The notes under the pieces: generated by a model
Told to the model about the DNA's origin: nothing
The model's input: only the letters and a program-made list of their open reading frames with translations
Databases searched by the model: none
Assembly (NCBI GenBank): GCA_025149125.1
Contig: CP102272.1
Span: forward strand, 434,001-498,000
Source of the DNA: [Clostridium] asparagiforme DSM 15981
GTDB lineage: Bacteria; Bacillota; Clostridia; Lachnospirales; Lachnospiraceae
Direction of reading: 5' to 3'
DNA: 64,000 nt
In this document: positions 24,783 to 32,884 of the stretch, piece by piece
How positions within the stretch are numbered: the stretch's first letter is position 1
Layout: each line of letters starts with the position of its first letter
Made by a program: the position numbers and the translations under genes

Positions 24783-26294
24783 GTGACGGCGGACACCGTT
24801 CTGTTTGGCAAATACCGTTTGGATCGTGTAATTGGGAAGGGCCGGACAGGAACTGTATGGTTGGCAGTCCATTTGGGCCTGGAGGAATACCGGGCGATCA
24901 AACAGGTTTCCAAGGCAGCTGTGGGATATGAAGCGTTCCACCGGGAAGCCCTGATCCTGAAAAGCCTGCGGCATCCTGCCATTCCGATTGTCTACGATCT
25001 GGAAGAAGACCAAAATTTCTTATACCTAATTCAAGAGTATATCAAAGGAGAATCTTTGTATGCCCTGGTTCAGAGCCGGGGTGTCATGAATGAGGCGGAA
25101 GCAGTCCGTTATGGAGTGCAGATATGCGCCTTAGTTGAGTTCCTGCATTTCGCAGGAGAAAAACCCATTTTATTCCTGGATTTACAACCTAAAAATCTGA
25201 TAATATGCGGCGGTGTCGTGAAAATCATTGATTTCGGACAAGCGGCCTTTACCGGGCAGTGTGCGGATGAGTCTGAGCGCTACGGGACGGTGGGCTGCGC
25301 TGCGCCTGAACAGTATACTTCTGACCAAATTCTGGATACCAGGACGGATGTCTATGCCATTGGTGCTGTCCTCTCCTATATGGTGAGTGGAAAACCCGGG
25401 ATGGCGCAGGGAGAAGAGAGCGGTATTTCGGACGGCCTGAGAGCGATTATCGGGAAATGCATGGAGGTGGACCGGGAAAAGCGATTCCGCTCGGCCGGAG
25501 AGCTGGAGCGGCGTCTTGAGGCGCTTCCCTTAGCCGGGAACGATCATAGGAACCGCACGAACAAAGCAATACCATCTCTTGTAGTCGCCGTCGTGGGGAG
25601 CCGGGAAGGAACCGGTGTTACCCATATGGCGCTCGCCCTGTGCGGTTATTTAAAGCGGGCCGGATTCGAGGCCGTCTATGAGGAACGCAATGCCACCGGC
25701 CATATCCGGCGTTTGGCGGAGCATTACGGCAGCAGAGCGGACGACCGGGGAATCTATTGCATCCGAGGCCTCAGGCTGAAGCCCTGGTATGGAACCGCTG
25801 TGGAGCTGGAGGAGCCGGAAGCCAGGATTCGGGTGCAGGACTATGGGACCGACTGGAAGGCATTGTGCGCGGGAGACGTGACAGAGCGGCTGGCGGTGCT
25901 TATGGTGGCCGGTGTCAGCCTGTGGGAACAGGAGGATTGCCTGCGTATGCTCAAAGCGCTGAGATCCCTCTGGGGAACAAAGGGTTCTACTGCGGCTGTC
26001 TTTATCGTGCGCAACCCAGGAGCCGGGCGCTTCTTACGGCGCGGACCGGCCGGTCTGCCGCCGGGGACAAAGCGGTTTGCAGAGCCGTTTTTTGGCGACC
26101 CGTTTTGCCCCGGGGCACAGGGCGGGGAATTTTTAAAGGAATTGTGGGACGCCCTGGCCGGCGGGCGGACCGGAAAAAGGAGCTGGCTTAAACGATGCCC
26201 CATTGGCGGAAAGGCGTTTTTCGCCGCAAAGGACAAAATTCGGGACAGTGCAGAGTCATCGGCGTCATCGGAGCCGGGAGAAGGACAGGGGTGA
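24783..26294 (+). CDS. Kinase-like protein fused to a P-loop-like domain without Walker lysine
   Basis: A 503-residue protein. Residues 9-250 are a Hanks-type Ser/Thr kinase fold: glycine loop G18-K-G20-R-T-G23, VAIK lysine K40, helix-C glutamate E55 and DFG D150-F-G. The catalytic loop reads FLDLQPKN: D133 and N138 are kept, but the lysine of H-R-D-x-K is Q135 and the HR is changed. Residues about 263-480 resemble a MinD/ParA-type fold opening with VVAVVGSREGTGVTH, where the Walker A lysine position is valine. No transmembrane segment is evident. The start is GTG at 24783, tightly behind AAAGGAGG. The last 33 codons overlap the next gene in another frame and read as low-complexity Ser/Glu. 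Function is unknown; the domain calls come from motifs I can see. Confidence 0.8.
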   Translation: MTADTVLFGKYRLDRVIGKGRTGTVWLAVHLGLEEYRAIKQVSKAAVGYEAFHREALILKSLRHPAIPIVYDLEEDQNFLYLIQEYIKGESLYALVQSRGVMNEAEAVRYGVQICALVEFLHFAGEKPILFLDLQPKNLIICGGVVKIIDFGQAAFTGQCADESERYGTVGCAAPEQYTSDQILDTRTDVYAIGAVLSYMVSGKPGMAQGEESGISDGLRAIIGKCMEVDREKRFRSAGELERRLEALPLAGNDHRNRTNKAIPSLVVAVVGSREGTGVTHMALALCGYLKRAGFEAVYEERNATGHIRRLAEHYGSRADDRGIYCIRGLRLKPWYGTAVELEEPEARIRVQDYGTDWKALCAGDVTERLAVLMVAGVSLWEQEDCLRMLKALRSLWGTKGSTAAVFIVRNPGAGRFLRRGPAGLPPGTKRFAEPFFGDPFCPGAQGGEFLKELWDALAGGRTGKRSWLKRCPIGGKAFFAAKDKIRDSAESSASSEPGEGQG

Positions 26295-26821
26295 CACACC
26301 TGTGTGTGCTGATGGCGAATTATCTGACCGGAGCCGGACAGAGAAGAACGGCGGTCATTGAGTGGAACGATCACGGGGATTTTCGGCGGATGGAGAAGGT
26401 CTGCGCGAGGCGGGAAAACGTGACCGGAGAGAAGGAAGAAAACGTGTTTAAAGCCCTCGGCGTCACATATTTTTGCCGGGGGAATGCCGACACCCTGGCG
26501 GGGTGTATGAACGGGCCGTATGACGACATTATCATCGACTTTGGCGAGGCGGCGCCCGCATCGCGGGCGGAGTGGCTCAGGTGTCAGGTGAGAATGATGG
26601 TGGTGGCGTTCAGCGAATGGCAGTTGGAGGATGCTTCCGGGATGATGGAACAGAACGGACGGCCGTGCAGAAGCTGGATATACCTGGCTGCATTTGGCAG
26701 CGAATGGACCAGAAGAGAAGTGGAAAGGCAGCTGGGCGTCCCGGTGTTCCGGATTCCGTTTTCAGCGGATGCGTTTCGGATTGACAGAAGCCTGATGCGG
26801 TGGTTCGAGGGGCTTTTGTAG
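26195..26821 (+). CDS. Second GVTH-type P-loop-like protein
   Basis: A 208-residue protein whose core opens with CRVIGVIGAGRRTGVTH. This is the same lysine-less P-loop pattern as the C-terminal domain of the upstream kinase-like protein, followed by LCVLMANYL and TAVIEWNDHGDF. A Walker-B-like strand DDIIIDFGEAA is present. It is therefore a paralogue of the fused domain and may pair with it. It starts 100 bases inside the upstream gene in the -1 frame, with AAGGAG 12 bases before the ATG. The overlap could reflect translational coupling or an ancestral fusion broken by frameshift. Related proteins seem to occur in other Lachnospiraceae, but I know of no assigned function. Confidence 0.75.
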   Translation: MPHWRKGVFRRKGQNSGQCRVIGVIGAGRRTGVTHLCVLMANYLTGAGQRRTAVIEWNDHGDFRRMEKVCARRENVTGEKEENVFKALGVTYFCRGNADTLAGCMNGPYDDIIIDFGEAAPASRAEWLRCQVRMMVVAFSEWQLEDASGMMEQNGRPCRSWIYLAAFGSEWTRREVERQLGVPVFRIPFSADAFRIDRSLMRWFEGLL

Positions 26822-26961
26822 CCGCGTCCCGGCAGGCGGCTGCAAAAGGATAACGATAAGCGCCGGATTGGACGCGCGGTATCGAAGGAGATAATATGTC
26901 ACGGTATACCTCCGTCTGGGCTGCGCGCCGGTTGCGGCGTGGTTAGGAGGAAGGCTGACAG

Positions 26962-27255
26962 ATGATAAGGAACGTGGAGTATGCGGACAGGAAGAAATTG
27001 CAAAAGACATACCTGGATGGGCTGAGGCGTTACAAGTGCAGGGGGATTCCGATTATCATCGATGGGGAAGAATGTCCGGAGAAGGACTGGGAGCGGATTT
27101 TTGAGATGAGCGAGGACGGCGGCTTCTACATGGGCGACTACGTGGGAGCCGAGCAGGGCTGCCTGCGGGAGATCCGCTTCGACAAGGTCTATCTCTGCGA
27201 TCCGCCGGAGTCTGCAAAGGGCAGAACGGGCGGGAAGCGGAGACGGCAGGGATAA
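26962..27255 (+). CDS. Hypothetical 97-aa protein downstream of the kinase module
   Basis: I do not recognise this family. The product is soluble and charged, with a basic N-terminal third (YADRKKLQKTYLDGLRRYKCRG), a central IPIIIDGEECPEKDWERIFEMSEDGGFYMGDYV and a lysine/arginine-rich tail. There are no transmembrane segments and no CxxC pairs. A good ribosome-binding site (TAGGAGGAAGG) lies 8 bases before the ATG. It is 140 bases downstream of the GVTH protein and probably the third gene of that transcription unit. The compact strand-rich middle could be a small binding domain, but nothing in the sequence fixes a role. Confidence 0.65.
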   Translation: MIRNVEYADRKKLQKTYLDGLRRYKCRGIPIIIDGEECPEKDWERIFEMSEDGGFYMGDYVGAEQGCLREIRFDKVYLCDPPESAKGRTGGKRRRQG

Positions 27256-27342
27256 AGAGGGCGCTGCGGGAAGAAGCGGAGAGGGAAGGTGAAGGGATTA
27301 GCGGGGATTACGGCTGCGGGGCGTAAGCGGGCGCGGGTATCC

Positions 27343-27462
27343 GGGCCAAGCCATAATGGGCGAAACTAAATGCGGTGAGTCATAGTGGGCGCGGACAAGC
27401 GCGCCGAGCCGATAGCGGGCGCAGGTAAGCGCGCCAAGACATAGTGAACGCGGGCAATCCTT
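27343..27462. repeat. Degenerate tandem repeats (about 30-bp period) in a long gene-free gap
   Basis: Segments of the form GCCAAGCCATAATGGGCG occur near 27345, 27374, 27403 and 27433, with frequent AAGCGCGCC joints. The whole gap 27256-27822 is GC-rich to about 27660 and then AT-rich, with TATAAT at 27723-27728 as a probable -10 for the next gene. I find no supported gene in it. Confidence 0.6.
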
Positions 27463-27822
27463 TCGGGCCTAAACGGACGCGCGGACAGCGGAGAATGGCA
27501 GTCGTTACAGGCGGGGCCGTCTCAGCCTGAGCTGGCCGCGGCGTCCGGCCATAGCCGGGGAGGTGATCGCCTCTCAGCACCGGGCCGCGGCCTGCTGGAG
27601 AGCGGAGTGATCATTCCTCCGCCCCGGCCCCCGGCCGGTCAATGATCCGCCTAAATCCACCCCTCCCACTGTATCCGCCGAATTGTAAGCAAATCGTTTG
27701 TACTATTTGCTGAATGTTATGATATAATATTCACAGTGAGCGAAATGAGGCATGCGGACTGCGTTCGGCTGCCTCATTTCCCAACGAAAAGACTACCATT
27801 TACGATTCGGAGGACCCGCTGC

Positions 27823-29505
27823 ATGAAGGAAAATAAGAGAGGCTGCGGCTGCGCCGTGACGGCTGTGATTGTAGGCTTGATTCTGCTGGTGGCCGGCGCG
27901 CTGGCGGGCTGGTATCTGCTGGGAAAGTACAAGCCCAGCACTGAGCTGGCGGATAAGGGCAAGCTGTTTGGGATCAAGAGCGGGCAGGTGGCTCTGGTGC
28001 TGGACAATGAGCTCCAGGACACAAAGGCAATCTACGAGGACAACCAGGTTTATCTGCCGGTGGACTGGGTGAATGAGTATCTGAACCAGCGTTTCTACTG
28101 GGATGAGAATGAAAAGCTTCTGGTGTATGCGCTGCCGGATTCCATTGTCTATGCGGATGCCGGGACAATGGGCAGTTCGGGGCCGCTTCTGAAGGTGAAG
28201 GAGGACGGGGCGTACCTGTCTCTGGGTCTGGTGACCAACTATACGGATATCAGGACTGAGGCGTTTGATACCAGCCAGATCAAGCGCGTATTTATCGACA
28301 CTCTCTGGAACCCGGTGCCCAAGGCCCAGGCTAAACGGGACGGTAAGCTACGCGCCAGGGGCGGCGTCAAGAGCCCCATTATCACGGATGTGGCAAAGGG
28401 GGACCGGCTTACGGTTCTGGACGCCATGGAAAAGTGGTCCAAGGTCCGGACAGAGGACGGCTATATGGGCTATATTGAGAACCGCAGGCTGGAGGAGCAG
28501 GAGCCGGAACCGCAGCTCAGTACCTTCGAGGCGCCGGTGTACAGCAATATTTCCCTTGACGAGCCGGTGATTCTGGCGTTCCACCAGGTGTTCAGCCAGG
28601 AGGCAAACAACAAGTTTGAGGAGCTGATCGAAAAGACCAAGGGGGTCAACGTGGTGGTGCCGTCCTGGTTTGTGATGACGGACAATCAGGGGAATTACTC
28701 GTCCATCGCCAGCCGGGATTACGTGGAGAAGGCTCACGCCCGGGGTATACAGGTCTGGGCCATGTTGAATAACGTCAGCACCAAGGAGAGCGCCGCGATC
28801 AATACCAGGGAGTTAATGGGCTCCACCTCCAACCGGAAGAAGCTGATCGCCAGCCTGATGGAGGATGCGGACAACTACGGTTTCGACGGCATCAACCTGG
28901 ATTTCGAGGGACTGAAGGCAGAGGCCGGGCCCCATTACGTCCAGTTTATCCGCGAGCTGTCGGTGGCCTGCCGGCAAAAGGGGCTGGTTCTGTCCGTGGA
29001 CAACTATGTGCCCTCGGCTTACACCAATTTCTATAACCGCAGAGAGCAGGGCACGGTGGCGGACTACGTGATCATCATGGGCTATGACGAGCACTATGCC
29101 GGCGGCGATGCGGGCTCTGTGGCCTCCATCACCTATGTGGAGAACGGGATCAAGGACACCTTAACCCAGGTACCCAAGGAAAAAGTGATCAACGGAGTAC
29201 CGTTTTACACCAGAGTATGGACCGTTCAGGGCGGCAAGACCACATCCAAGGCCTACGGTATTTCCGACGCCAAAAAGTGGGTGGAGGACAATCAGGCGCA
29301 GCTGATCTGGGATGATGCCCTGGGCCAGTATTACGCAGAAGTGATCAACGCCGACGGCGAACAGTACATCTGGATGGAAGAGGAGGAATCTCTGGGCCTG
29401 AAGATCGACCTGATCCGGGAATACGATCTGGCCGGGGTGGCCTGCTGGAAACTGGGATTTGAGCCGGCGGATATCTGGGACGTGGTGAACCGCGTGAAAG
29501 AATAG
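27823..29505 (+). CDS. Membrane-anchored glycoside hydrolase family 18 protein with SH3 domain
   Basis: A 560-residue surface protein. A cytoplasmic KENKRGCGC stub is followed by one transmembrane segment (about residues 12-33). Next comes an extracellular copper-amine-oxidase-N-like/stalk region, a bacterial SH3 domain (about 185-230: KLRARGGVKSPIITDVAKGD, YMGYIENRRL), and a GH18 TIM barrel from about 245. The active-site strand reads DGINLDFEGL: the catalytic glutamate is present, while the middle aspartate of DxxDxDxE is Asn, as in YaaH-type spore and cell-wall enzymes. It probably binds or cleaves peptidoglycan-type glycans. The ATG at 27823 follows CGGAGGA; an upstream start would place extra residues before the membrane anchor. 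Confidence 0.9.
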   Translation: MKENKRGCGCAVTAVIVGLILLVAGALAGWYLLGKYKPSTELADKGKLFGIKSGQVALVLDNELQDTKAIYEDNQVYLPVDWVNEYLNQRFYWDENEKLLVYALPDSIVYADAGTMGSSGPLLKVKEDGAYLSLGLVTNYTDIRTEAFDTSQIKRVFIDTLWNPVPKAQAKRDGKLRARGGVKSPIITDVAKGDRLTVLDAMEKWSKVRTEDGYMGYIENRRLEEQEPEPQLSTFEAPVYSNISLDEPVILAFHQVFSQEANNKFEELIEKTKGVNVVVPSWFVMTDNQGNYSSIASRDYVEKAHARGIQVWAMLNNVSTKESAAINTRELMGSTSNRKKLIASLMEDADNYGFDGINLDFEGLKAEAGPHYVQFIRELSVACRQKGLVLSVDNYVPSAYTNFYNRREQGTVADYVIIMGYDEHYAGGDAGSVASITYVENGIKDTLTQVPKEKVINGVPFYTRVWTVQGGKTTSKAYGISDAKKWVEDNQAQLIWDDALGQYYAEVINADGEQYIWMEEEESLGLKIDLIREYDLAGVACWKLGFEPADIWDVVNRVKE

Positions 29506-29544
29506 GCGCGATCCGGCCGTAAAAAATGGAACTGGGGGTAGGAC

Positions 29545-31017
29545 ATGAAGCGCAGAATCAAGATAAAAGGATGGATTGCGGCTGTAGCCGCGGCCGCCGT
29601 ACTGGCCGCGGGCTGCGGCGTGCGCACGGATACGCCGGTGGAGAGCGGGGCAACCGCGCCGGAGGAGATCACCACGGCTCAGACGAGTGGGGCGGAGAAG
29701 CCGACTCACCCAGAGCCGTCTACCATTGAGCCGTTTCCCACCGAGCCACCGGAGACGGAGACTGTGGCGGAAAAGCCCGCCCACGCCACCCGGGTGGTGC
29801 TGATGACCGACATGCATTACCTGGCCGGTTCGCTGCGGGACGAGGGCGAAGCCTTCACCACCATGGTAAACCACGGGGACGGCAAGCTGGTGAACTATGT
29901 GGAGGAGATTGTGGACGCAGCCCTGGAGGAGGCCATCAGCCAGAACGCGGACGTGCTGATCCTCAGCGGCGACCTATCCCTGAACGGGGAGGAGGAAAGC
30001 CACAAGGAGCTGGCAAAGAAGCTCGACAAGGTGGAGATGGCCGGGATTCCGGTGCTGGTGATACCGGGCAACCACGATATCAACAATCCCAAGGCCGCCG
30101 GATATCAGGGAAAGGACATCTATCCGGCGAACAACACAGACCCGGAGGAATTTGCGGAGATTTACGGCGAGTTCGGCTACGATGAGGCCAACAGCCGCGA
30201 CAGCAATTCCCTCAGCTATACTTATTATCTGGACCAGAACACCTGCCTGCTGATGTTGGATACCTGCCAGTATGAGCCGAGAAATCTGGTGGGCGGCATG
30301 ATTAAGACGGAGACCTACGAATGGATCGAGCAGCAGCTGGACGAGGCGGAGGAGGCGGGGATGCGCGTTCTGCCGGTAGCCCACCACAATCTGCTGGACG
30401 AGAGTAAGGTCTATGTGGACGACTGTACCATTGAGCACAGCGACCGCCTGATCGATCTGCTGGAGGAGCGCAATATTCCGCTGTTTCTGAGCGGACACCT
30501 GCACGTCCAGCATTTTATGCAGCACGACGATATCGGCATCTATGAGGTGGTGACCAGCTCGCTGGCTACGCCGCCCTGCCAGTACGGGGTGCTGGATTAC
30601 ATGAGCGACGAGTCGTTTTCCTACCGCACCCGGCAGGTGGATATGGAGCGGTGGGCCAAGCGCCACCATGTGACGGACGAGAATCTGTTGTCCTTTGATA
30701 CATACAGTCCGCCGACGCTGAACAAGATCTTCTACAACCAGGCATATGACGCCATGAAGGACTCCAAGGAGGAGGAGAAGGCGGGCGACCTGTTCGTGAA
30801 GCTGACGCCTTCGGAAAAACAGCAGATGTCCCAGGTCTATGCGGACATCAACGCCGCCTGCTACGCGGGAAAGGCGGTCGACGTGGTGGAGGAAGCGAAG
30901 GAGCGCCCGGCCTACAAGATGTGGCAGGAATACTGCTATCCGGCCGTCCTGTTTGAATATCTGGAGTACATTGTGGAGGACGCGGTGAAGGATTACAACG
31001 TCCTGGAGGTGGACTGA
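29545..31017 (+). CDS. Metallophosphoesterase lipoprotein
   Basis: A 490-residue lipoprotein (lipobox LAAGC, lipidated C24) with a Thr/Pro/Glu-rich linker to about residue 85. A calcineurin-like phosphoesterase domain follows. All metal-binding blocks are visible: DMHY (D-x-H), LSGDLS (G-D), GNHDINN, a His in VAHHN and GHLHVQ. Such exported enzymes hydrolyse phosphomonoesters or cyclic or nucleotide phosphodiesters at the cell surface; the substrate is unknown. It follows the GH18 gene after 39 bases and is probably co-transcribed with it, so both may work on the envelope. GGGGGTAGG lies upstream of the ATG. Confidence 0.9.
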   Translation: MKRRIKIKGWIAAVAAAAVLAAGCGVRTDTPVESGATAPEEITTAQTSGAEKPTHPEPSTIEPFPTEPPETETVAEKPAHATRVVLMTDMHYLAGSLRDEGEAFTTMVNHGDGKLVNYVEEIVDAALEEAISQNADVLILSGDLSLNGEEESHKELAKKLDKVEMAGIPVLVIPGNHDINNPKAAGYQGKDIYPANNTDPEEFAEIYGEFGYDEANSRDSNSLSYTYYLDQNTCLLMLDTCQYEPRNLVGGMIKTETYEWIEQQLDEAEEAGMRVLPVAHHNLLDESKVYVDDCTIEHSDRLIDLLEERNIPLFLSGHLHVQHFMQHDDIGIYEVVTSSLATPPCQYGVLDYMSDESFSYRTRQVDMERWAKRHHVTDENLLSFDTYSPPTLNKIFYNQAYDAMKDSKEEEKAGDLFVKLTPSEKQQMSQVYADINAACYAGKAVDVVEEAKERPAYKMWQEYCYPAVLFEYLEYIVEDAVKDYNVLEVD

Positions 31018-31029
31018 CAAATGAACCAT

Positions 31030-31089
31030 AACCGGAAACCGGAGCCAAAACGCCGTGATGGGCGGGCTGCGATTTCCGGTTCTTTTTTT
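31030..31089 (+). terminator. Terminator of the GH18-phosphoesterase unit
   Basis: AACCGGAAA (31030-31038) pairs with TTTCCGGTT (31073-31081), followed by CTTTTTTT. Confidence 0.85.
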
Positions 31090-31141
31090 GCCGTACGGGT
31101 GAATATACTGAACCAAGTAGTTGTGACTGGAGCGTCATTGG

Positions 31142-31858
31142 ATGAAGCATTCTGCGTGGCAGACCTTGATGGGCATTCTGCTGCTTTTGATTGTATGTGT
31201 GGTGTCCTGGGAAGCCGGTACGCTGGCGGCGGTGGAGAACCGGCAGGCGGATATGCGGGAAGAGAAACCGCTTGTGGTGATCGATGCCGGACACGGGGGC
31301 TTTGACCCGGGCAAGGTGGGCATCGACGGACAGCTGGAGAAGGACATTAACCTGAGCATTGCCGAGAAGCTGAAAGCGTATCTGGAAGCCTCCGATGTCA
31401 ATGTGGTTATGACCCGTGACACGGATACCGGGCTCTACCAGTCCGGAGACAGCCACAAAAAGGTATCGGATATGCGCAGGCGCTGTGATATCATCAACGA
31501 GGCCCGGCCGGATCTGGTGGTAAGCATCCATCAAAACAGCTATCATCAGGAAGAAATAAACGGCGGCCAGGTGTTTTACTACAAGACATCCCAGAACGGA
31601 AAGCGGCTGGCGGAAATCCTTCAGAAGCGTTTCGATTACGTGCTGGGCGAGGCCAACCGGCGGGTGGCCAAGTCAAATGACAATTATTACCTGCTGCTGC
31701 ACGTGAAGGAGCCGATTGTGATTGTGGAATGCGGTTTCTTAAGCAACCGCAAGGAGGCCAAGGCCCTGGAGAGCGAGGATTATCAGGATCAGATGGCGTG
31801 GACGATTCACATGGGGGTAATGGAGTATTTGAATACGGATGAGAAGAAAGCAAAATAG
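31142..31858 (+). CDS. cwlD: N-acetylmuramoyl-L-alanine amidase, CwlD type
   Basis: A 238-residue Amidase_3 enzyme with an N-terminal membrane anchor or signal (about residues 8-26). The zinc-binding and catalytic blocks are IDAGHGGFDPGK (His), KDINLSIAEKLK (Glu region), VSIHQNS (His) and IVECGFLSNRKEA (catalytic Glu). The length and the FDPGK variant fit CwlD, which removes stem peptides to allow muramic-delta-lactam formation in the spore cortex. This implies a spore-forming lineage. A general autolysin is the alternative. GGAG lies about 9 bases before the ATG. It is bounded by terminators on both sides. Confidence 0.88.
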   Translation: MKHSAWQTLMGILLLLIVCVVSWEAGTLAAVENRQADMREEKPLVVIDAGHGGFDPGKVGIDGQLEKDINLSIAEKLKAYLEASDVNVVMTRDTDTGLYQSGDSHKKVSDMRRRCDIINEARPDLVVSIHQNSYHQEEINGGQVFYYKTSQNGKRLAEILQKRFDYVLGEANRRVAKSNDNYYLLLHVKEPIVIVECGFLSNRKEAKALESEDYQDQMAWTIHMGVMEYLNTDEKKAK

Positions 31859-31866
31859 GAAAATGA

Positions 31867-31910
31867 ACACCCGGGCGCTCTGACGGCTGCAGAGAGTCCG
31901 GGTGTATTTT
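31867..31910. terminator. Bidirectional terminator between cwlD and the LysR gene
   Basis: ACACCCGG (31867-31874) pairs with CCGGGTGT (31898-31905), followed by ATTTT. It lies between convergent genes and touches the LysR stop codon. Confidence 0.75.
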
Positions 31911-32823
31911 AACAGTAGGCTTCCTTGGTCAGTTCGATAAACGCCCTGGCGGGGCCCGACAGGGTCACATCCCCCGGGTAGACCACCACAAAGGTCCAGT
32001 AGGCCTCAAAGTCATCGTCCATATAGCAAAAAACAGGTTCATGGGTGCAGCGGAACAGCTGGATATAACTCTCCGGGAGGAAGGTCACGCCCAGGCCAAC
32101 CCCGGCGAACCGCAGGGCGGTCTGCACGCTGCTGGTGGTCAGGATAATGTCCGGGGTGATACCGGCCTTTTCCAGAATCCGGTCGGAAATCTGACGGACC
32201 CGCTGGTAGGGGAAGGAGAGCACGAATTTCTGTCCTGCGGCCGCGCGGGGGTCGATATAGGGATAGGTTTCACCCTCCCGGGGGGAGAGCTTCCGGTTCA
32301 GGGGGTGGTCTTTGGAAAATGCCATCACGTACCGCTCCCGGGCGATTTCCACGTAGTTTGCCTCTATATGTTTGAGGGGCAGGTGCATCAGGGCCACGTC
32401 CAGTTCATTTCCGCTGATCATATGTTCCAGCACCTGGGAATTTCCCTCGGAGATGGAGACTTCGATGTTGGGATAGGTGCGGTTGAACAGGGGGATCACC
32501 TGGGGCAGCACGTAGGAGCCGATGTGAGCGGAGGTGCCCACCTTCAGGCGGCCCATGTGCAGGGAGCTGATGTCGCAAAGCTCCTGTTCAAAGTCCCGGT
32601 AATCCTTAAGCACCTTCTGGGACATCTGGATGTAGCGCTCCCCGGCAAAGGTGGGGATGAGACCGGAGGCTCCGCGGATGAAGAGCGGGGTTCCCAGCTG
32701 GCTTTCCAGGCGGGTGAGAAAGAGGCTTAAGGCCGGCTGGGTGACGTAGAGCTTTTCCGCCGCCTTTGAGATACTTTTTTCCTTTGCAATGGCAAGAATA
32801 TATTCCAGCTCCCGGGTGTTCAT
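31909..32823 (-). CDS. LysR-family transcriptional regulator
   Basis: A 304-residue LysR-type regulator. The N-terminal winged helix-turn-helix (residues 1-60: ISKAAEKLYVTQPALSLFLTRLESQLGTPLF) is followed by the periplasmic-binding-like effector domain (from about 90: LKVGTSAHIGSYVLPQVIPLF). The ATG at 32823 is preceded by AAAGGAGC; the longer frame lacks support. It is the last gene of a minus-strand unit with the CitMHS transporter and an alpha/beta hydrolase, and should control them in response to the transported acid. A palindrome ATAAATCAAATTTAT of the T-N11-A type lies at their promoter. Confidence 0.92.
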   Translation of the reverse strand: MNTRELEYILAIAKEKSISKAAEKLYVTQPALSLFLTRLESQLGTPLFIRGASGLIPTFAGERYIQMSQKVLKDYRDFEQELCDISSLHMGRLKVGTSAHIGSYVLPQVIPLFNRTYPNIEVSISEGNSQVLEHMISGNELDVALMHLPLKHIEANYVEIARERYVMAFSKDHPLNRKLSPREGETYPYIDPRAAAGQKFVLSFPYQRVRQISDRILEKAGITPDIILTTSSVQTALRFAGVGLGVTFLPESYIQLFRCTHEPVFCYMDDDFEAYWTFVVVYPGDVTLSGPARAFIELTKEAYC

Positions 32824-32884
32824 GGCCCGCTCCTTTCCCGGCCCGCGCCGGATGGATGGACAGCCGCAGCTGTCGGATAATATG

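Noticed and set aside
26195..26294. Programmed -1 frameshift joining the kinase-like gene to the second GVTH gene
   Set aside because: The overlap contains GCG TTT TTC but not a canonical X-XXY-YYZ slippery heptamer or obvious downstream pseudoknot, and the second gene has its own AAGGAG; overlapping genes are simpler.
29974..31116. Minus-strand open frame of 380 codons opposite the phosphoesterase gene
   Set aside because: Covers a well-defined metallophosphoesterase on the other strand and shows no domain features.
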